The position numbers and the translations under genes are program-made. From the NCBI RefSeq assembly GCF_019733355.1, contig NZ_JAIHLQ010000047.1:1-45746 (forward strand): a stretch of DNA of 45,746 bases, given 5' to 3'. Source of the stretch: Pseudomonas baetica (GTDB lineage: Bacteria; Pseudomonadota; Gammaproteobacteria; Pseudomonadales; Pseudomonadaceae). The notes under the pieces are model-generated. The model did no database searches. It was not told the origin of the DNA and saw nothing but the letters and a program-made list of their open reading frames with translations. Positions 40,272 through 45,746 of this stretch are shown piece by piece; within the stretch, counting starts at the first letter, position 1, and each line of letters starts with the position of its first letter.

Positions 40272-41252
40272 CTATTCGATGTTATGAACAACTCCGTGGC
40301 GTGAGAACAGCAACCATTTTCCCTCTTGCGTCGCAAGCGCTGCAGTTAGTGATTCCTCACTCGGATCCTTAGCCTCTTTAAACGTGCGCCCACCGTCAAG
40401 GCTTTGCATCCGTAGGCCATCGAGCCCAATGGCAATTACTTCGAGACCGTTTGTATCGATAGAGGTAATCGAACCTGTCCTGTCCAGCTGTACACGCACC
40501 CAACTCTTCCCTGCATCGTCACTGCGGAGTAACGTTCCACGCTGCCCGCCGACCAGAAGTGTGCCGTCGCTTAACTGCGTCCCGCACCATAGAGACCCCT
40601 CGTATCCTGTATTCAAGTATTCCCAGGTAGACCCGGCGTCCCTCGAGTGAAGCAACCGACCTCGTTCGCTGGTAGCGTAGATATCGCTTTTAGTGCCAGG
40701 AAACAAGTTGAGTAAGTTCAAGTCGGACAATGCCTTATCCTTTGGATTGAGTTTTTGCTCAACCCAAGTCTTGCCACTGTCCTCAGTAGTTAATACCAAC
40801 GACCATAACCCAACAGCTATGCCCCGTTTATCATTGAAGAAATGGACAGCAAACAGGGGCCGATCCTCAGTGACCACGAGCCGTTGGGTTTGCCATTTCT
40901 GGCCGCCATCAGTTGTTGCCAAAATAGCCCCCCAATGGCCAACAGCCCAGCCACTCTTCGCATCAGCGAAGCTCACTCCGGTCAATGTGGAGCTGATCGG
41001 CACCCATTGAGCTTGCCTAAAAGACTTTCCGCGGTTGTCGGACAGCAAAATGATGCCATTACCCCCTACACTTACTGCTCTCTGACCTGCCCAGGTTGCA
41101 GCGAGCATTGGTGCTTGAGTCGCTATAGGAGATAGTGACGCCGGCGTTGGCTGGAGTGGTGAGACGAGATCAGCATAGGTAGTTGCTGAGGTCGTGAGTG
41201 CTGCAGCGGCGATCGCAAAAGCGATCCCGAACCGATTTGACAATGTTTTCAT
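40272..41252 (-). CDS. YCF48/BNR-repeat beta-propeller protein, exported
   Basis: A 326-residue protein with a signal peptide (about residues 1-28, ending TYA). Repeated bladelike motifs follow: GNGIILLSDNRGKSFR, GHWGAILATTDGGQKWQ, GLWSLVLTTEDSGKTWVEQ, SRDAGSTWEYL and LLRSDDAGKSWVRV. These are the BNR/YCF48 type, about five blades. The start at 41252 has GGAG upstream; an open frame extends 7 codons further. YCF48-like proteins are often beside RND transporters of this kind and may assemble or sense them. It overlaps no gene and ends the operon. Confidence 0.85.
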   Translation of the reverse strand: MKTLSNRFGIAFAIAAAALTTSATTYADLVSPLQPTPASLSPIATQAPMLAATWAGQRAVSVGGNGIILLSDNRGKSFRQAQWVPISSTLTGVSFADAKSGWAVGHWGAILATTDGGQKWQTQRLVVTEDRPLFAVHFFNDKRGIAVGLWSLVLTTEDSGKTWVEQKLNPKDKALSDLNLLNLFPGTKSDIYATSERGRLLHSRDAGSTWEYLNTGYEGSLWCGTQLSDGTLLVGGQRGTLLRSDDAGKSWVRVQLDRTGSITSIDTNGLEVIAIGLDGLRMQSLDGGRTFKEAKDPSEESLTAALATQEGKWLLFSRHGVVHNIE

Positions 41253-41269
41253 ATGATCTGCTCCGGTCA

Positions 41270-43669
41270 TCAATGCGCTAACAAGCCAGGTGCACGCACT
41301 GGGCGGCTACGAGGGAACAGCCGTTCAAGCCAAACGGCGAAAGCAGGCAAAACTGTCACTGCCATTACCATGTTTACAATGAACATAAATGCCAACAATT
41401 TACCCATGTCAGCTTGAAACTTTAGCTCTGAGAAAGACCAAGTTGAAACACCTACTGCAAGGGTTATCGCAGTGAAGATTGTGGCGGTGCCGACTTCAAG
41501 TATCGACTGTTCCAGAGCCTTAACAACACCGACACCTTCGGCCATGTGAAGCTGCAGTCGATTATAAATATAGAACGCGTAGTCAACTCCGATGCCGACC
41601 GCGAGCACCATCACAGGAAGTGTTGCCACCGTGAGGCCTATTTGCAGTTCCTTCATAAACCAATAGCCGATGAAGGTTCCGATAGTGAGTGGGAGGCAGC
41701 ACGCAAGAACAGCGCGAAAATCTCTGTAGGTGAAAAACACAAGTAAGATGATAGTCGCATATACATAAAGCATCATAGGCAACTCACTGTGCTCAATCTC
41801 TTCGTTGACTGCTGCCAGCAGACCGGCGTTGCCTGACGCTAAGCGAATAGTGACACCTGATAGTTTGTCATCGTTTCGGAATTTCTTCACCGCATCAATT
41901 ACACGATTGATGGTCGTTGCCTTGTGATCAGTTAGATATATGTGCACCGCCGTCATGCTGCAATCTTTGCGCATGATCCCTGGAACTCGACCAATTTCAA
42001 CACCCATTGAAGAGTAGTTAGCCGAATCGATCGGCACAACCGACATCTTTGGATTGCCTTCGTTATAACCTTCGTTGTACTGACGCATCAGCGAAGAAAA
42101 AGACAGGATCGACATGACGCCTTCAACTGGCTGCATAGCCCAGACAAAACGATCTTGGTAAATACCAACCTGGACATTCTCGCATGACATAGGAGGTGCT
42201 TCGAACACGACGGTCAACCAGTCTAGCCCTACGTCATAGCTCGACGCGATCGATACTGCGTCCTTATTGAATCGAGCCTCTGGCCGAAGTTCAGGGGCGC
42301 CTGCCTGCAGGGTTCCTATCACACGATCGCGACTCTGCCAAATAGCAGTGGCGAGCAAAGTTAAGGACAGTAAAAGAATCACCGCAGCGTTTCTAGGTGT
42401 TGCAACGCGCGCCAAAACGCGGAGCCAACGTGCTCGCTGTGCCGCTTTCATTTCTGCGCCCAATGCATACTCATGGCCGACTTTTAACATCGATGCGGCG
42501 ACAGGTAGCATTATCAAGTTGGTAATAATCTTATACGCAACGCCAAGCGACGCAGTGATGGCTAATTCTCGGACCATTGGAATAGGCATTAGTATCAACG
42601 TGATAAACGATACAAGTGCAGTCACTAATGCCAGCGTTCCGGGTATCAATAGTCCGCTAAAACTTGATCTAGAAGCGGCATCCATTGATTGTCCGTTTGC
42701 AAGTTCGCGGACGATAAAGTTGATCTGTTGAACGCCGTGTGACACTCCAATCGCAAACACTAGAAAGGGTACAAGTACACCTAGCGGATCGAGCCCGAAA
42801 CCCAGCAACCGTAAAGTGCCAAATTGCCAGATAAGGGACACAAGAGAGCACGCTAGTGGTAACAGCGTCAAACGAATCGAGCGACAGTACCAATAGACCG
42901 CGAGTGCTGTGAGCAACAGAGCAATGATGCAGAATTCAAGAACGGACGAGGCGCCCTCAGCAATGTCACCAATCTGCTTGGCAAAGCCTATGATCTGAAT
43001 TTCAAACTCAGCATCTTCAAACTTTGATCGGATAGAGGCTTCGAGCTCTCGGTCAAATTCGACGTAGTCAATGTGATTATTTTTAACATCTAACTCGTTG
43101 ACGTCCGCGGTAACCATCGCGCTTGTCTGATCACGAGAGACGAGGTTTCCGATGAAGCCGCCCTGCGCTGCGGATCCTGAAATTAAGGCAATGGTTTTAG
43201 CATCCAGATTTTCCGGGGTTACCGTGCCCGGAATAATCGGATCTGCCCTAAAGCCGTCCTCGGTGATCTCAGAGACGAAAGAATTGGGTGTCCATAAGGA
43301 CTGAACGCTACTGCCCGAAACGTTCGGTAAAAATTTGAGTGCTTGAGTTACGTCGTAAAGCCGCTTCAATCCGCTTGGCGTCCAAATGGTGCCTTTCTTA
43401 GCCTTAACCACCACGCTCAAGCGGTTGGCCCCGAGTAGGTCTGACCGATACTGTTGAAATGTATCGACGTACTCATGACCAATTGGAAGCTGCTTCTCAA
43501 ATCCAGCATCCATCCGTAGCTGGATCGCAAAAATACCCATCACAGCAGTGAAGCAAATTAGCACTCCGAGCACAGTCCGTTTGTGACTGAAGAGAGTGTC
43601 TTCCATTTTTTTTAATATCCGAACCATTGCGCTGGGGGGCGCAGATTCGTCACCGGTTATTGACTTCAT
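41270..43669 (-). CDS. RND-superfamily (MMPL-type) transporter
   Basis: A 799-residue protein with one N-terminal TM (about residues 35-52), a periplasmic domain, a five-to-six TM block (about 225-400) containing GVSHGVQQINFIVREL, a second domain, and a final TM block (about 625-790) with GIGVDYAFYIYNRL. This is the twofold HpnN/MmpL-like RND plan without AcrB-type docking domains. Such pumps move lipids, hopanoids or hydrophobic metabolites. It starts 9 bp after DUF1302 and is followed by the YCF48 gene, indicating one operon. Confidence 0.9.
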   Translation of the reverse strand: MKSITGDESAPPSAMVRILKKMEDTLFSHKRTVLGVLICFTAVMGIFAIQLRMDAGFEKQLPIGHEYVDTFQQYRSDLLGANRLSVVVKAKKGTIWTPSGLKRLYDVTQALKFLPNVSGSSVQSLWTPNSFVSEITEDGFRADPIIPGTVTPENLDAKTIALISGSAAQGGFIGNLVSRDQTSAMVTADVNELDVKNNHIDYVEFDRELEASIRSKFEDAEFEIQIIGFAKQIGDIAEGASSVLEFCIIALLLTALAVYWYCRSIRLTLLPLACSLVSLIWQFGTLRLLGFGLDPLGVLVPFLVFAIGVSHGVQQINFIVRELANGQSMDAASRSSFSGLLIPGTLALVTALVSFITLILMPIPMVRELAITASLGVAYKIITNLIMLPVAASMLKVGHEYALGAEMKAAQRARWLRVLARVATPRNAAVILLLSLTLLATAIWQSRDRVIGTLQAGAPELRPEARFNKDAVSIASSYDVGLDWLTVVFEAPPMSCENVQVGIYQDRFVWAMQPVEGVMSILSFSSLMRQYNEGYNEGNPKMSVVPIDSANYSSMGVEIGRVPGIMRKDCSMTAVHIYLTDHKATTINRVIDAVKKFRNDDKLSGVTIRLASGNAGLLAAVNEEIEHSELPMMLYVYATIILLVFFTYRDFRAVLACCLPLTIGTFIGYWFMKELQIGLTVATLPVMVLAVGIGVDYAFYIYNRLQLHMAEGVGVVKALEQSILEVGTATIFTAITLAVGVSTWSFSELKFQADMGKLLAFMFIVNMVMAVTVLPAFAVWLERLFPRSRPVRAPGLLAH

Positions 43670-43677
43670 ATGGTGCC

Positions 43678-45390
43678 TCAGAAGTTTCGTGATACATTGA
43701 TGCCGACGAAATCACGGTCGCGTAACGGATTGCTCAAAGGATCAGAAGGTCCTAGAAATTCGGTATAATTAATGCTTACCTGCCAGTCTGCAGGGTTTTG
43801 TATGAAATTTACATACATGTTTAGCGAGGTAACACCTTCCATGAATTGCTCGCTTACATTGGGTGTGTAGCCGAACATTCCCCTACGTACATATATGCCA
43901 GGATTTACCTGCCACCCGCCAATTAATGAACCATCGTAAATCCAGTTGAAATCAACATCGACACCGCCAGAATATTTAGTTCCCTTGGAATCGCCTGGGC
44001 TATTAAGTGCTCCAGTTACTGCCAAATCATTAGACTGATTGCCCCATAACCAGCCGCCGGCAGCAACTGGTGATCCACCATAACTATCGCGCAAACCAGG
44101 ATACGCAATGACGACCGTTTCAGTCGTAAGGGAAGCGGTGTCTGCTCCTAGCAGTTTAAGTAGCCCTCCGGCGTTTGAGGGTTGAAGTGTGAAAAGTGAA
44201 GTCAAGTGCCATTGAAATTTTTTCTCGTCGACCCAGCACTTACCACCCTGTGCCACGCAGCCACTAGATCCATTTAAAGAAACCGCATCCTTCGGACGAT
44301 AGGACAACTCTGTACCGATCGCCCAGTCACCGATAGGAAAGTTCGCGCTGATACCGAACATGTGACGATCTTCTGGATACATGTAGACTGTCGAGCCATT
44401 TGCATCAAGTGAGATTTGCGGAAGTTTATCGTGGTAAGTAATGGCGTAAACGCCGAGGCTGAGTGCGGCCCCTTCAGGTTGGTAACGTAAGGAAAGTCCA
44501 TACTGCCCACCGTTGCGCGCTGCCTCAGTGCGTACGCCATATGCTCCACTTCCAGCCCCTACAGTTGAAGTTGACCAATAGCTACCAACTGGAGGGAGGT
44601 AGCTTTCGTCCCAACGACCTTGAATGTAAACTTCGGCATTGAATCCATTCCCGAGTCCGGACGCTACGCTCAGAATTGGGGCGGGCAGTACAAACTCTTT
44701 GATCTGTGCACCAGGTTGCGAGGCACGGTTCACATCAATGGCATTGGTCGCGTTGATACCGCCTACCTCGAAAATGCTTTCCCCCCAACTGATCACCTGA
44801 TTGCCCACTCGAATCCTGGCTTGCTGATCGCCAATATCGACGGTTTTGCTTACCCACAGGTCAAGCAAACGAGACTGAAAACCCAACTTTTCTCGTGCGT
44901 GTGAGGCTAAACCATCTCTGATATCTGGTGGCTTCGTTGCAAAAGCGTCTTGTCCACTCGTATTTCCTGTTGTATCGGTTGCTGATACGTCACGTAACCA
45001 GGTTCCACGTGCCATGAACGACAGGCCTTCGGTTGGAATCTTGAGCAGTAGCTCGTGACTGCCTTTCAAATAAGTAGTGAACGCATCTCCTTTGTCATAG
45101 TTAATGTCACCTTGGTCACTCATGCCACTAAGTTGACCCATTCGCCCGCCGCCAGTCTGTGCGCCAGTGGCGGAATTATATGTTGGTGACACAAGGTTAT
45201 TGCTCTGTGACTGAGTGCGAATACCGGTACCTGTTGATATTGTAGAGTCGAAGCTTCCGCGAATAGTGTCGGCATCGTTAGAAAAAGTAAATGCACTTAC
45301 ACCACTGCTGCCAGCAATAGATAGTACTGCAAACGTGATTTTTACTGAGCGGTTGTAAGTTTCACGGCGAAGGACCAAAAATCTTTTCAT
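43678..45390 (-). CDS. DUF1302 family outer-membrane protein
   Basis: A 570-residue protein with a signal peptide (ending VSAF, about residue 35). The DUF1302 start is FSNDADTIRGSFDSTISTGTGIRTQ, then RVGNQVISWGESIFEVGGINATNAIDVNRASQPGAQIKEF, a strong family signature. The C-terminus ends VGINVSRNF with the terminal Phe of an outer-membrane barrel. DUF1302 proteins usually accompany DUF1329 proteins and RND pumps in clusters for hydrophobic compounds. Substrate unknown. Confidence 0.9.
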   Translation of the reverse strand: MKRFLVLRRETYNRSVKITFAVLSIAGSSGVSAFTFSNDADTIRGSFDSTISTGTGIRTQSQSNNLVSPTYNSATGAQTGGGRMGQLSGMSDQGDINYDKGDAFTTYLKGSHELLLKIPTEGLSFMARGTWLRDVSATDTTGNTSGQDAFATKPPDIRDGLASHAREKLGFQSRLLDLWVSKTVDIGDQQARIRVGNQVISWGESIFEVGGINATNAIDVNRASQPGAQIKEFVLPAPILSVASGLGNGFNAEVYIQGRWDESYLPPVGSYWSTSTVGAGSGAYGVRTEAARNGGQYGLSLRYQPEGAALSLGVYAITYHDKLPQISLDANGSTVYMYPEDRHMFGISANFPIGDWAIGTELSYRPKDAVSLNGSSGCVAQGGKCWVDEKKFQWHLTSLFTLQPSNAGGLLKLLGADTASLTTETVVIAYPGLRDSYGGSPVAAGGWLWGNQSNDLAVTGALNSPGDSKGTKYSGGVDVDFNWIYDGSLIGGWQVNPGIYVRRGMFGYTPNVSEQFMEGVTSLNMYVNFIQNPADWQVSINYTEFLGPSDPLSNPLRDRDFVGINVSRNF

Positions 45391-45408
45391 GATTATTTTC
45401 TCGTCTGC

Positions 45409-45746
45409 CTATCGTTCGCTCATTGCACGAAGATTTTCCGGTGTATAAAAACCCGGTTTCATATGAGGGTTTCCGCTTGCATCAACAATCCATTTTACAT
45501 CCTTACCACTTCCAATCGGGGAGCCGTCAACTATATATCGACCTTCCGCTAAGTTGTATTGGACGAAAGCCAGAGAGTCGCAAGTTCCAGTTTCATATAC
45601 AGGAATGACATGGCGGCCGCGAAAACTGAGTGCAACACCTGACCTTTCCGGTACGGTGCTGCCCCTATGTCTTATTCCGAACTCAGCGTTGAAGAACGCG
45701 CCACCATTCAAATCGGTCATGCCCAAGGCTTGAGCCTGCGCAGGAT
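45409..45746 (-). CDS. Partial exported protein upstream of DUF1302
   Basis: The frame runs off the window. The first visible residues (PAQAQALG) look like a signal-peptide cleavage site, so probably only part of the signal is missing. The mature part of about 105 residues starts with MTDLNGGAFFNAEFG and has two cysteines at most. It does not resemble DUF1329, the usual DUF1302 partner. I recognise no family. It lies 18 bp before the DUF1302 gene, in the same operon. Confidence 0.65.
   Translation of the reverse strand, partial: PAQAQALGMTDLNGGAFFNAEFGIRHRGSTVPERSGVALSFRGRHVIPVYETGTCDSLAFVQYNLAEGRYIVDGSPIGSGKDVKWIVDASGNPHMKPGFYTPENLRAMSER

Overview
The window looks like a Pseudomonas chromosome (P. 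fluorescens/putida type). The reasons are the GC-rich core genes, degenerate REP-like palindromes near 38.1 kb, clc/PAGI-2-type ICE relics, and gene families typical of pseudomonads (MipA/OmpV, split PqiA, PagL, type III GlnT). The genus is inferred from content, not from a marker gene. No rRNA, tRNA or CRISPR array was seen.

Layout. (1) 0-7.4 kb is mobile debris. An IS21-like end with four 23-bp-spaced repeats truncates an ICE-type parA, followed by an AlpA-like regulator and unknown small genes. A complete IS66-family element (3888-6254, perfect 8-bp target duplication) sits beside the tail of an older, decayed IS66 transposase. (2) 6.5-22.6 kb is an AT-richer envelope and efflux block: a glycolipid-binding-like protein, an OMF-MipA-MFP-RND efflux operon divergent from a BaeSR-like two-component system, pqiA1-pqiA2-pqiB-pqiC, a paired SMR exporter, a PagL-type lipid A deacylase, a DUF3313-like lipoprotein and two small proteins ending in a strong terminator. 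(3) 22.6-39.7 kb is a GC-rich metabolic region that I read as an N-methylglutamate pathway for methylamine use. One strand carries purU-folD-soxBDAG-iclR. The other carries gmaS-mgsA-mgsB-mgsC and amtB, with a divergent XRE/cupin regulator. A two-gene AAA ATPase plus HNH nuclease module resembling the Septu (PtuAB) anti-phage system lies between the two halves. (4) 39.7-40.2 kb is a second decayed IS66 transposase. (5) 40.3-45.7 kb is a second AT-richer block encoding a YCF48-like protein, an MMPL/RND transporter, a DUF1302 outer-membrane protein and a partial secreted protein.

How the parts fit. AmtB would import (methyl)ammonium. GmaS would make gamma-glutamylmethylamide. MgsABC (glutamate-synthase domains as separate proteins) would convert it to N-methylglutamate. 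The SoxBDAG-like complex would oxidise this to glutamate and a one-carbon unit on tetrahydrofolate, which FolD and PurU carry on to formate. The delta subunit has lost two of the four zinc ligands known from true sarcosine oxidase, which fits a diverged enzyme. A sigma-54 promoter with an NtrC-like site precedes gmaS, which indicates nitrogen control. The 13-bp palindromes TTCCT-N3-(A/T)GGAA sit just downstream of the predicted starts of both divergent transcription units, pointing to a shared repressor.
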